Origin: Ostrinia nubilalis
Lineage: Eukaryota; Arthropoda; Insecta; Lepidoptera; Crambidae
Length of the DNA stretch: 64,000 bases
Direction of reading: 5' to 3'
NCBI RefSeq assembly: GCF_963855985.1
Contig: NC_087095.1
Span: 5,156,001-5,220,000, forward strand
Each line of letters opens with the position of its first letter. Position 1 is the stretch's first letter. The translations under genes were made by a program, and so were the position numbers. Positions 45,396 to 57,221 of this stretch are shown here, piece by piece. The notes under the pieces were generated by a model, which was given only the letters and a program-made list of their open reading frames with translations, made no database searches and had not been told where the DNA came from.

Positions 45396-47054
45396 GGCTG
45401 ACAATAGTGACTGAGTTTCTTGCGCTGCTTCTTTTCATCACTGGACCATTTATTGTCCCGAAGCAGTGGTAGGATTAATACTGGAACGTGTAAAAGGGCT
45501 TTTTAAAAGCCTGTTTGCAAAAATAAATTAATGAGTTTTTATGAGCTTTTGTCCAGTAGTGGACGTTAGCAGCTGAAACGAACAAACGAAAAATTATCAT
45601 ATTACTTTATAAACCCTTAAACCTTTTTATTAGACGTAAGCCTACCATATAATGTGTATTTATGCCCGGGCGAGCGGGCAGGTACTTGCCGGCTAATGGG
45701 CAATAAACGAAATCTCGGGGGCAAATTTCATTAGTGGCGATTGTTGAGGAGCGGCGACCGCACAGAATTGCCCCGGGCTCAGCCACTAGACACTTCGGCT
45801 TACTAGATTCATTTGGAAAAGCTTTTTTGAGTTCTTGCTTATTGTCCGCCTACACTTTTGTACTTAAAATCTCGAAGCTTTTTACTTGATGATCTTTTTC
45901 ATGACTGTAGGGTAGGGTAGTTATTGATTGATTTTAAAGCTACTGAAAATTTAATTTTACAGCAAATTAAAATCTAACTCGGTTTTCAGGGTTAGAATGA
46001 AGTGTTTAAGAAGCTATAGTTAAATAAATACCTATGTCTTGGAATTACGATTGAGTTGAAGGTGTCAATAACCTAATTTACTTAAATATGAGGACATAGT
46101 TTATTATCTACCATTCTACTGTACTACGATACAAGACTTGCATTATTTGTACCTTTAGGGATGATGCCCAATGTTTCAGCAACCTTCATAAATCCAGCTT
46201 CATAAAGCAGGCTAAATGATTATTTGTCAAGGTTCATCTATGCTAATGGGATTCCGAGTGCAAATTAAATCAAATGTTGGTGCCGGAGGTGTGACCGCAC
46301 TGATTGTTTTCCAAACAGCTGCCGGTTGACGGACACTTAGCAAACACGACTGTTTGTTGATCGTTCTTTAATTTGCTGTCCTTCCTTTTTACTGGCTGGA
46401 GTAAAAAAATACTTTCAGTTTTTTTTCAGTTCCGCCAACTGAACATTTATTATTGTGGTAAACCCATTTCCTATAAATACAAGTATAGAGGTGTTTAGCT
46501 TAAATTAGTTGGAAGGGTTAATTATTAGTTATATTGAATTACGTTATTCACTTTATAAAAACAATATTTCATGCTTATTAAGTCGTTTCGTTTGGGTACT
46601 ACCAATGACAAGTTCAATAACAAAGATAATTTGAACAAGTAATAGAAGAAATAGTTTTCTTATTTTATTTAAGATTCTTTTGGTCTTTTTTGCTTGGTTT
46701 TGGTTCTTAGCTGAGTTTTAATTTTTGTAAGCCCATAAGAAAAAAAAAAGCAAAAGTACACTAAAAATCTTCAACAAAACAAACAATACCCCAATACCAG
46801 CATGCAAGCTGTTTATTTATTCATCCTTTCCCAGGTCTTACGTCTCCATTATAATGTCAGTCGATTTGAAGGCATTATCAGCTTGTTAGACCTGAATTGT
46901 GAATGTGGAAAGAGACACGTGTCTGGCGACGACTTTTATCGACTGACAAATGCTCCACTGAAGCGGGTCGGCTGTCTTTAAATTTTGTATTGGATGGAGT
47001 GTTACTAAACTGTCAAGTTAGACGCCTATTTCTACACTGAAAAAAACATGGTTT
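45396..47054. other. Intergenic stretch with GC-richer islands
   Basis: No gene supported. Islands at about 45660-45790 (AAATTTCATTAGTGGCGATT, GAGGAGCGGCGACCG, GCCCCGGGC) and 46250-46345 are clearly richer in GC than the surrounding desert and could be conserved regulatory DNA. This is inference only. Confidence 0.35.
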
Positions 47055-47098
47055 GAAAGAAAGAAAGAAAGATAGAAAGAAAGAAAGAAAGAAAAAGT
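47055..47098 (+). repeat. (GAAA)n microsatellite
   Basis: About ten GAAA units with one GATA interruption. Confidence 0.9.
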
Positions 47099-47355
47099 AT
47101 TTAAAATGCAAGTACAAAATAAAATAACAAATAGTTTGGTTCTGTTTACACAAAAAAGTGACTTGCGAATTGCGTTATACTCTAACTACTAACTTTAGTT
47201 ATGAAGAATAAAATAAAATGTGTAAACAAAACTATTTTGTGTACAGTGCTAAACCTGGTTTGGTTATACCTAGGTTAACATTTTTTTCAGTGTAGTCCCA
47301 AATTAGAGTATGATTGCAATTTAGATTCTCTAAAGACTAATTTACACATACAAAG

Positions 47356-47465
47356 GCTGAGTTGCACCACCTAACTTTAACGCTAACTATAACCGGTGTC
47401 TTTTGTATGGAGTTTGACAGATTTTTGACGTTTGTTATAGTTAAAGTAAGATGGTGCAACCCAGC
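47356..47465. mobile_element. 110-bp MITE (GCTG(A/G)GTTGCACCA ends), copy 2
   Basis: The left GCTGAGTTGCACCACCTAAC and the inverse of the right end GCTGGGTTGCACCATCTTAC are inverted repeats extending into TTTAAC. The interior (ACCGGTGTCTTTTGTATGGA, TTTGACAGATTTTTGACGTT) is the inverse of copy 1 at 40300-40426. Confidence 0.8.
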
Positions 47466-47479
47466 ATTACTTACTCGTA

Positions 47480-47536
47480 CATTCACACACTCACACACAC
47501 ACACACACAGACACACACACACACACATGCACACAC
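47480..47536 (+). repeat. (CA)n microsatellite
   Basis: A nearly pure CA run with scattered T and G interruptions. It begins 15 bp after the MITE. Confidence 0.9.
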
Positions 47537-49220
47537 TTACAAACAGTGAGAATCGACCGTTATTCAAATATTTAAAAAACTGTAAGAATTTGCTTCTGTA
47601 AAAAACTTTTCTACTGAAATCTAAAAAAAAAATGATTTTATTTTGCATACTAGTGTTAAAGATTACCTATGTACTTAAATTATCGTAACCAGTGTAAGAA
47701 GAGCGGGGCCTCCTGCCACAGGTATATCCATATACTTACTAGGTAGGCCCCAGCCTCAGATTAATGTAAGTACTTGCTTGTAAAAGTAAATAAAAAGATT
47801 TTTTTTTAAAAGAAAGATTTTTTTTTTATTATTTGCATCTTGCAGAATTCTGCTATTGATGGGTAAAGTAGACCGTAGTGCGAAATATTGAAATGTATAA
47901 CTGAAGCAACCTAACACTGAATCTAGTACTCTTAATAAATGGGATAAAAATTTGCTACTTCTAGCAATAAATGTGAGCTACATTTATACCACATCAATAA
48001 GATTCAATAGGCTAGTTGCCTAAAAAATTTTTTTTAGTCCGTAATGTTTAATATCAAAAAATATTGGACACATATAATTTTATTTGTCAATCTAACAAAT
48101 AATTACATAGTTATGGTGCGTTGAAGTTGCGCACGACGTCACAACGTGCGGCATTTTTAAGCAAGCGTTGACGTCACGGGCCTCTTCTTATGAACTTTGG
48201 GGCGCTTTATCTCTTTAAATTTTCATTAGTTTGAAAAAGTGAAAAATACGTGTAGAGTATTTTTTGATAAGTTAACTGACGGACTAATTAAAACTCTTGC
48301 TTTTTGACCCAGGCAACATCCCCATTACGTTCTACTACCAATACAATAAACAATGTAGATGAAAAATATAAACATATTATTTTCTTACATCCCTTAACTA
48401 CTTTTGACTTGTTTTACGTTTATTGAAAGTTGATTTTTTTATGTGACAGGAGGCAAACAAGCAGACGGATCACCTGAAATTCACAAATTCTAGTTAAGGC
48501 TCACATGTCGGGCTGATTGAATTAATTAACTAATCAAACGGAACCAATTAGTCAAATTCCTACAACAAATGAAGCCGTTCTAGTAGAAGCGAAGTTCAGA
48601 CAGCGTAGATTTACGGCAAATACGATAAAACCTGCGAGCAATTCCTGTAGTTACATAGTAAAATATGGAAGGTGTACTTACTGGGTCTTTTTATTATTAG
48701 ACTCTCTAATTTGCATTCGTAAAGCGCCAGTAAATATTTATGGATGCAACCATTGAGTAGGCCTACTTACTTGATTCCTCATGACTACCTACATTAAATG
48801 TAAATTTTAAATATGCTAACTAGTCCAGTCATTTGTTAGTTTTACCAAAAGACTGGAAGTTGAAATAATTGTAACCTAATGGAAGTTTTCTTTGTTTATT
48901 GGCTAAGCCCAGGAATTTACCATAAAAACTTCATAAATATTCTACGACTTTACTTACTTACTTTACTGTGGTATAGAACACTGACTGGAGCCTGGATATT
49001 TAGTTCCCTTTCGTATTGCACTTTTCGCTCTCAAAGCGCCTGTCACTCCCGAGTTGCTAGTTGAACGGCTAGTTGGAAAATCCCAGTTTTCGAGGAAATA
49101 ATCCGCAGTCTAAAATACTCGCAATTCTTCCTTTGAAAAGTTTCACCTTTGATCTATTTGAAAAAAAAAATGAATTTTAATTTGAATTTGAATCTTATTT
49201 ATAATAAGATTCATTTTATT
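47537..49220. other. Intergenic stretch
   Basis: No gene supported. A fragment at about 48436-48480 (ATGTGACAGGAGGCAAACAA then GCAGACGGATCACCTGA) belongs to a common lepidopteran repeat also seen at 2672-2706. An imperfect inverted pair GGGGCCTCCTGCC / GGTAGGCCCC sits near 47704-47753. Confidence 0.4.
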
Positions 49221-49221
49221 T

Positions 49222-49525
49222 ATTAATATCCAAGCTGTAAGTGCTGTAACTATTGTGAACAGCTCTACAAATCCAAACTAATATTATAAAGCTGAAGAGT
49301 TTGTTTGTCCGACTGGTCTGATTTGAAAGAATATTGTTTGTTTTGGATAGCCAATTTATTGAGGAAGGCTTTAGGCGATATAACATCACCCTACACCCAA
49401 TAAAGGGCGGAGCAGTAAAGAAAAATGTTGCAAAAACGGGAACGCGTACGAAGTCGCGGGCATAACTAAGTAGCTTATTAATATACAAGCTGTAAGTAAC
49501 TAATTGTGAACAGCTCTACAAATGT
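49222..49525 (-). repeat. Retroposon tail flanked by a ~50-bp direct repeat
   Basis: The insert (about 49275-49475: ACTAATATTATAAAGCTGAA, GTTTTGGATAGCCAATTTAT, GAACGCGTACGAAGTCGCGG) is a typical lepidopteran retroposon tail, in the orientation opposite to 14287-14519. It is bracketed by two diverged copies of TTAATAT(C/A)CAAGCTGTAAGT...ATTGTGAACAGCTCTACAAA (about 49222-49272 and 49477-49525). Confidence 0.65.
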
Positions 49526-50939
49526 TTCTCATATAAATTCAGTGCTCTACAATAATTTACGTTGTAAACTTTCACGTCAATTAGAACTTGATAAAATAAT
49601 TAACTTGAACTTTAATTATGGAGCTTCAGGTATCGATCGATCAGTGTTTAATTAAGGCCTATTGCGAGGCCGAGTGTGAAATGTAAAAAGTATCTACATT
49701 AAAACTGATTATTCAAAGTAAGTGAGTACCTACTCAACAAAATTAAAAACAGGGAAAGTCAACGCGAAAGATGATTGAAGTATGACCTAAAAAGATTTCG
49801 TGCTAATGAAAAAGCTATAAGTTGGAAGTTTCTCGCTCAGCAGTGTTAATATGTTTTGGGTATTATTGTTTAAAATAGGCGATTCTGGTGCAATAATAAT
49901 GTTGAATATTATGTTATCAACTTTGAGCTTGTTACTCGTACTCAAGGATTTGTATACCTATTTTAGAAGCATTAAAATTCAAAGTCGTAGGTCCTGATAG
50001 GAATTTGTATACTAACCATCAGTATGATTTCGTATGCGATTAGAATTCTAATAGTGCTAAGTGCCCTAGTCAACTTTTGACTAGGCTTATCGGTTTGTTA
50101 ATCCGAGTAGAGAGATTTATCAGTAAATAAAAGTTAATATTTAACAATAGCCATTATTCCAAAACATTCATATTATTAAACAATTCTGTGTGTGTAACGT
50201 TTTATTTCACCACGAAATAAAACGAACATTATTTCATATTCCACCGATAAAATTTCAAGCATGGTGAAGAATTCCAGTAGATATGCTTTAACAATATCAA
50301 AATGAATATTGTAACAATAACATATTTCGTCCATTTTCCTCTAGGCCAGATTATGCATTGAAGAATAAGCCTTATCACATTGGTATAAAGTATTACTAGT
50401 CTCCTAACATATTGGTATATCTTTCCAACTTGTTGAATTCTTTTGTTGAAGTTTCATTTCGCGAGCTCCTCAGAGATCCATACATTATTTGAGATAAAAG
50501 CTTTGGTAAAAGCTTCTTCTGAAGTCTTCCAAACAATTATACAACAATTTTCACTACCTTGTTCTAGGCTACAAGGCTAATGGTGAAACGGGTTCGAAGC
50601 CCGCTGGGAACAAATTTTGTCTAAAAATCAACATACACTCCTACTAGCCACATTAATAGGTATATTAAAATCATATTTTGAATTAATCAGATTTTAGTAA
50701 CCTAATTAACAAAAAATGTAATTTCCACCATACTATTCTGTCTGTGCCCATACTCAATCGGTTAAATTCCATCTATTTAAACTGTGCCCTAACTTGCCTG
50801 ACCTGTTAAAAAGGTTGCTGTGCCCTAACTGGCCCAATAGGGCTTAAATTAAGTTCTGCTTAAATTGTAAGACCTAATGTGCTAATGTGGTCAAGCAATA
50901 AAGTATTGAGTTTAAATTTCACCAGCAGTCGATAATCAT
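49526..50939. other. Intergenic stretch
   Basis: AT-rich; no gene supported. It contains the tRNA-like fragment at 50559-50612. Confidence 0.4.
50559..50612 (+). repeat. tRNA-derived fragment (T-arm like)
   Basis: CGGGTTCGAAGCCCG folds as a T-arm with a GTTCGAA loop, and TTGTTC / GAACAA could pair as a shortened acceptor stem. The stretch is too short for a full tRNA and lacks a clear anticodon arm, so a tRNA-derived SINE head or tRNA pseudogene is more likely. Confidence 0.35.
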
Positions 50940-51405
50940 TTACGGTCTTATTCATAATAAAATGCTAATATAGGTTTAAAACCTACATTAGCTAAAACGT
51001 TTGATAGGCTTAAAACACTCTTATAAACCTCTGATAAAAAACGTTATTCATAATCGTTTACAAACCTTTGATAGCTAAAACAGAGTTTAATATTTTCTTT
51101 CCACAGACTATACAAAAAGAATGAACGAAAACAGCTTTTTTGGTGATTTAACTTGATGGACCATGTAAAATCATAGACAAATCGCAGAAAAAAAAAACAA
51201 AAAATTGGCAGCTGTGACGTTTTACTTACTGACATTGACATTTGGCACGAAAATTTAATAAAGTTTTCGGTTTTTTCGATCAACTCCCAAGTTTTATCAA
51301 ACTTTTATAAAACTTGGGATTGTATGTTCTGGATTCTGTACCTCTTACCCTGTACTCTGCAATAAGCTCTTACGACGACCCGGCTAGTTACATCGGATAC
51401 TAATT

Positions 51406-52415
51406 ATGTCCATGACGAAGGAGAACAGACCGCCTAAAAGGCAACGATCAGAAAACTGGTTGGAGGAAGATAAGGTAGTACTTATTTTTAGCCTGATAAA
51501 GTGCCTACTAATTTTTGTAGCATGGTTTTATTTATGTTTGACGCCTAGTGTTTGCTTTTCAGTATTTGCTGAAAGAGTTGGTGAAAGAAAGAGTAAATGC
51601 AATCGAAAATAAAAATACAGACACTAACACGAATAAACGGAAGGTTGCGGCTTGGGCTGATTTACAAACAACGTTGGTACATCTTTTGATTTCTGCCTTC
51701 AATATAAAATTTTGCCTTTACCTGTAATTCAAAATCCTGTCATTTCTTTTTCAGGTTTAATTCAATGTGCGCTGGTATGAACCGCTCCATTACCCAGTTA
51801 AAATCGCAATGGAGCCTCATAAAAATCAGTGCGAAGAAAGACAAGACCATTGCTAGGCAGGCTCAAATTAAAACTGGCGGTGGTCCACCATTATCAGTGC
51901 CTGACGATAGGGCTGATGATATAGCATCTTGGTTGCCCAATGAATTTGTAGTCGATGTTAACAGATTTGACTCGGACTCAAATAAAAGTGAATTAATTAA
52001 CATTCAAGAGGAGGAATCAACTCAAAATACGCAAGATCAGGAATTGATAAATAATGAAGAAATCCAATATGAATTGGTGGTACTTGATGAAGAAATAGAA
52101 GATACACATGCTTGTACTACTAGAGGCATATTGGAAGATAAAGAAAATAAAAAAGTAGAGGCAAAAGAAAATAAAGCAAAACCTAATTTTAAAGCACCAG
52201 CAATCAAAAAAAAAAGGAAACTGTTAAACAAAGAAGGCTTAATTGATTTAAGCAAAGTTAGGATTTCCGAAATTGCAGAAACAGAATCAAAATGCCGGAT
52301 TGAACTGCATGAAGTTCAAATGGAAAACGAACGGAAGAAAGGGAGAAACTTGGATCTTGAGCATCAATTATTACAGGAAAAACTTAAATATTACACTCAC
52401 ATTAATAAAGAATAA
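51406..52415 (+). CDS. Harbinger-encoded Myb/SANT-like DNA-binding protein (copy 1)
   Basis: The accessory protein of PIF/Harbinger transposons, which in studied members binds DNA and helps the transposase enter the nucleus. Exons 51406-51474, 51563-51672 and 51755-52415 join in frame (GT-AG) to 279 aa. The N-terminus has a basic patch (PPKRQR). A trihelix, MADF-like Myb/SANT domain follows over about residues 15-90: NWLEEDKYLLKELVKERV, then TNKRKVAAWADLQTTFNSMC and SITQLKSQWSLIKISAKK, with the usual tryptophans. The middle is acidic (about 120-175); the C-terminus is a lysine/glutamate-rich helix (ESKCRIELHEVQMENERKKG), probably coiled-coil. No stops or frameshifts, so potentially functional. 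AATAAA-like sequence overlaps the stop region. Confidence 0.9.
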
Positions 52416-52614
52416 TAAGTCTTTTGATGTTAAAGTTTTTCAAGTACTAACAGATTCTAAATAATAAGTTAGTTCCTCCCTTACTTCTGTTTGTTTTTAA
52501 TTTGTATTTTATGCAGTTCCAATCCGCATTTTGATTGTGTTTCTGCAATATATTTAGACGGCTATGAATATGTTTACTAGTCATAACTTAATAAGAGTTT
52601 GAGATTACTATTAA

Positions 52615-52740
52615 CTAGCTGTTGCCCACGACTCCGCCTGCGTAGACTACTATTTCTGTAACCTACAGGATCTGTGCATTTTTCCAGGATAAAAAGAAGC
52701 CTATATGTTATTCGAGACTATATAATCTATCTGTTTTAGC
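52615..52740 (+). repeat. Retroposon tail fragment inside Harbinger copy 1
   Basis: CTAGCTGTTGCCCACGACTC, CTGCGTAGACTACTATTTCT and GGATAAAAAGAAGCCTATAT are degenerate versions of the common lepidopteran tail. The same fragment is in copy 2 (56567-56692), so it predates the duplication. Confidence 0.65.
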
Positions 52741-53269
52741 AATTTATTTGTTTATAAGAATTGAACTGTGATTTTTAGTAAGTAAGTTTAATAATTGTAC
52801 TTAAATTAGTGATATAAAGTAAATACACATATGCCTAGTCACAAACATTCGCCTTTATAATAATAGTGTAAATTATGGTTATTTTGTTTTAAATGTAGAA
52901 GGTTGATAACCTCCGAATAGAAACGTTTATACTTAAGCAATTTCTTTGTTTTAAAGAATTGAACTGTGATTTTTAATAAGTAAGTTTGTTGAAACTAATT
53001 GTACTTAAATTAGTGATATAAAGTAATTTGTTTTGAATTTTTGCAGAATAATTGCTTTTTTAAAGAGAACTACAGGTTTTGTTTTTGTGATAGTAACAAA
53101 TTGGACTGAAAATTGAAATACAGGTATTTTTCAATCAAATATTCTTTTTATTTTCATTAAGATGCCAGGAACAGTATCTGAAAAATTAAAATACAACATT
53201 TTCATGAACTCAAATGACATTACATAAAAGTAAATCGTTGGAATTTATCAAAATGTATTTTAGTACCAT

Positions 53270-54629
53270 TCAAAAATGTTGATTTATAAAATTTTGTAGT
53301 ATCAACTGCGACCTACGCCTCAACAATGAAGGTCGGTTGTCGTGAACACTGTTCTCCGTCGAAAGTTGCGGAGTTACAGGGACCTGCTCCATATGTTGTT
53401 CTGAAAAATATTATGAATTTGTCAACATTTTGTCATAAAGATTTGTATTCCTTATGTACAGTCAAATTGATAACATTTACCTAACAATGTGTCATTCATA
53501 TCAATGGCTATATTATGTAATACAGCCAATGCTATGATCACAGCTTTTCCATTTTGGAGGCTTACTGGTAAGCCATGGAGTAGGCATTGGAACCGCTGCT
53601 TCCACACCCCAAAACACCTTTCAACAGTGTTCCTAGTTGAGATGTGAGCATTATTGTATGCTTCTTCTTCTGGACGACTAGGCCTTAAAATAGGTGTAAA
53701 TAGATATGGCAGAAGAGGGTAGCCCGAATCGCCAATAAGGCGTCCTCTAAACTGCCTATCCTCAAATCGTTGTTTTATATTGCTCTCCATAAAAATTCGA
53801 CTGTCATGTGTACTGCCTCGCCATCTAGCCACTATATCCATTATTTTGAGGTCAGCATCACAGACAACCTAAAATAAAAAAAACAGTATCCTGTAGGTAA
53901 TCCATCCAATAATATAGTGTTGAATGTTGCTAAAATTTAGATCATACAAAGTAAAAATTATAGACATTATTAAAACAAATCTTTCTCTGTTGTAAACTGT
54001 ATAAAATCAAAATATATTTTACCTGAACATTCAGGGAATAATAGCCTTTTCTATTAATATAGTACTGGGCCATGTCACCTCCGGTTTTTTTAATTTTAAT
54101 GTGGGTGCAATCTATGGCTCCTATCACCCCAGGAAAATTTTTAATTGCTCTAAATTTGGCACTAATTCTTTCCTGCTCTCCTATAGTGATAGGCATTTTG
54201 ATGAAGGAATTTGCCTTATTCGCGATTGCATGCGCGACTCTGGCGCATATCCGGCTCACTGTCGGCTGACTTAGGCCATGGAGGTCACCAGCATCATCTT
54301 GTACCTGAAAATGTATGAAAATAATTATAGCAGCCACGACAAAGGGATAAAATAAAACACTTTTTTGTGCTTACCTCACGACGTCCCCAACATCTTATGG
54401 CCACTAAAACTTGCAGTTCAGGACACGTGCCACCACCTCTAGCGCTCTGAACCAGATCATCTTCCACCAAATCTATGATGGTGCGCACTGTGTCCTTATT
54501 GAACCTATATTTTATTTTAAAATTTAGGTCCCGCAAATCGAATGGGTTGCTTCGTTGGCGGTAGAGCTTTCTACGTCGCGCTGGGTCGGCATTATTGGCT
54601 AAATGCACAATTGCATTTATAGCATTCAT
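53270..54629 (-). CDS. HARBI1-type Harbinger transposase (copy 1)
   Basis: DDE nuclease that cuts and pastes the element. Minus-strand exons 54375-54629, 54023-54304, 53481-53868 and 53270-53400 join at GT-AG sites to 351 aa, the normal HARBI1 length. The N-terminal region has the helix-turn-helix-like SQPTVSRICARVAHAI. The catalytic triad is D150 in GAIDCTHIKI, D226 in GDSGYPLLPYL and E262 in RNTVERCFG; 35 residues separate the last two. WRGSTHDSRIF and LAVLHNIAID are further family marks. The tail (exon 4) is basic (RPSLLRRRS). The start is taken as the first ATG, MNAINAIVHLANN. No stop or frameshift, so it may be active. Confidence 0.94.
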
Positions 54630-55357
54630 TTTCACAAGCAAGGATCACAGCAAGGATATTTTGAATAAATAAACCAACGAAGTGACATTCATATGAAATG
54701 ACATTTATAAAAGTTAGGTTAAAATAGGTTTATTAGAGCTTTAAACAAGGCCCGAGCTCTCGATAACTTATCACACAGATAAAAGAGGATTTTAGCGCTA
54801 AATGACGATTATGAATAACAATTTTTATCAAACGTTTTATAAACCTCTAATAAGCATTTGATAAAATGTGAAAAATGATTATGAATAAGACCGTCGGTCT
54901 TATTCATAATAAAATGCTAATATAGGTTTAAAACCTACATTAGCTAAAACGTTTGATAGGCTTAAAACACTCTTATAAACCTCTGATAAAAAACGTTATT
55001 CATAATCGTTTACAAACCTTTGATAGCTAAAACAGAGTTTAATATTTTCTTTCCACAGACTATACAAAAAGAATGAACGAAAACAGCTTTTTTGGTGATT
55101 TAACTTGATGGACCATGTAAAATCATAGACAAATCGCAGAAAAAAAAAACAAAAAATTGGCAGCTGTGACGTTTTACTTACTGACATTGACATTTGGCAC
55201 GAAAATTTAATAAAGTTTTCGGTTTTTTCGATCAACTCCCAAGTTTTATCAAACTTTTATAAAACTTGGGATTGTATGTTCTGGATTCTGTACCTCTTAC
55301 CCTGTACTCTGCAATAAGCTCTTACGACGACCCGGCTAGTTACATCGGATACTAATT

Positions 55358-56367
55358 ATGTCCATGACGAAGGAGAACAGACCGCCTAAAAGGCAACGAT
55401 CAGAAAACTGGTTGGAGGAAGATAAGGTAGTACTTATTTTTAGCCTGATAAAGTGCCTACTAATTTTTGTAGCATGGTTTTATTTATGTTTGACGCCTAG
55501 TGTTTGCTTTTCAGTATTTGCTGAAAGAGTTGGTGAAAGAAAGAGTAAATGCAATCGAAAATAAAAATACAGACACTAACACGAATAAACGGAAGGTTGC
55601 GGCTTGGGCTGATTTACAAACAACGTTGGTACATCTTTTGATTTCTGCCTTCAATATAAAATTTTGCCTTTACCTGTAATTCAAAATCCTGTCATTTCTT
55701 TTTCAGGTTTAATTCAATGTGCGCTGGTATGAACCGCTCCATTACCCAGTTAAAATCGCAATGGAGCCTCATAAAAATCAGTGCGAAGAAAGACAAGACC
55801 ATTGCTAGGCAGGCTCAAATTAAAACTGGCGGTGGTCCACCATTATCAGTGCCTGACGATAGGGCTGATGATATAGCATCTTGGTTGCCCAATGAATTTG
55901 TAGTCGATGTTAACAGATTTGACTCGGACTCAAATAAAAGTGAATTAATTAACATTCAAGAGGAGGAATCAACTCAAAATACGCAAGATCAGGAATTGAT
56001 AAATAATGAAGAAATCCAATATGAATTGGTGGTACTTGATGAAGAAATAGAAGATACACATGCTTGTACTACTAGAGGCATATTGGAAGATAAAGAAAAT
56101 AAAAAAGTAGAGGCAAAAGAAAATAAAGCAAAACCTAATTTTAAAGCACCAGCAATCAAAAAAAAAAGGAAACTGTTAAACAAAGAAGGCTTAATTGATT
56201 TAAGCAAAGTTAGGATTTCCGAAATTGCAGAAACAGAATCAAAATGCCGGATTGAACTGCATGAAGTTCAAATGGAAAACGAACGGAAGAAAGGGAGAAA
56301 CTTGGATCTTGAGCATCAATTATTACAGGAAAAACTTAAATATTACACTCACATTAATAAAGAATAA
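55358..56367 (+). CDS. Harbinger-encoded Myb/SANT-like protein (copy 2)
   Basis: Exons 55358-55426, 55515-55624 and 55707-56367; 279 aa, identical to the copy-1 protein in the translated stretches. All features described for 51406-52415 apply, including the Myb/SANT-like domain and acidic middle. Confidence 0.9.
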
Positions 56368-56566
56368 TAAGTCTTTTGATGTTAAAGTTTTTCAAGTACT
56401 AACAGATTCTAAATAATAAGTTAGTTCCTCCCTTACTTCTGTTTGTTTTTAATTTGTATTTTATGCAGTTCCAATCCGCATTTTGATTGTGTTTCTGCAA
56501 TATATTTAGACGGCTATGAATATGTTTACTAGTCATAACTTAATAAGAGTTTGAGATTACTATTAA

Positions 56567-56692
56567 CTAGCTGTTGCCCACGACTCCGCCTGCGTAGACT
56601 ACTATTTCTGTAACCTACAGGATCTGTGCATTTTTCCAGGATAAAAAGAAGCCTATATGTTATTCGAGACTATATAATCTATCTGTTTTAGC
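56567..56692 (+). repeat. Retroposon tail fragment inside Harbinger copy 2
   Basis: Same degenerate fragment and position as 52615-52740 in copy 1. Confidence 0.65.
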
Positions 56693-57221
56693 AATTTATT
56701 TGTTTATAAGAATTGAACTGTGATTTTTAGTAAGTAAGTTTAATAATTGTACTTAAATTAGTGATATAAAGTAAATACACATATGCCTAGTCACAAACAT
56801 TCGCCTTTATAATAATAGTGTAAATTATGGTTATTTTGTTTTAAATGTAGAAGGTTGATAACCTCCGAATAGAAACGTTTATACTTAAGCAATTTCTTTG
56901 TTTTAAAGAATTGAACTGTGATTTTTAATAAGTAAGTTTGTTGAAACTAATTGTACTTAAATTAGTGATATAAAGTAATTTGTTTTGAATTTTTGCAGAA
57001 TAATTGCTTTTTTAAAGAGAACTACAGGTTTTGTTTTTGTGATAGTAACAAATTGGACTGAAAATTGAAATACAGGTATTTTTCAATCAAATATTCTTTT
57101 TATTTTCATTAAGATGCCAGGAACAGTATCTGAAAAATTAAAATACAACATTTTCATGAACTCAAATGACATTACATAAAAGTAAATCGTTGGAATTTAT
57201 CAAAATGTATTTTAGTACCAT

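Larger units (their letters stand above)
50943..54893. mobile_element. PIF/Harbinger transposon, copy 1 (complete)
   Basis: 3,951 bp with perfect 16-bp terminal inverted repeats CGGTCTTATTCATAAT. A second TTATTCATAATCG copy lies about 90 bp inside each end (51042 and, inverted, near 54800). TTA lies at 50940-50942, outside the left end. It carries two divergent-function genes facing each other: a Myb/SANT-like gene on plus and a HARBI1-type transposase on minus. An old retroposon tail (52615-52740) lies between them. Only a T (54894) separates it from copy 2. Confidence 0.95.

Noticed and set aside
50559..50612. Functional tRNA gene
   Set aside because: Only a T-arm and a weak acceptor pairing are present; total length about 54 nt and no anticodon arm.
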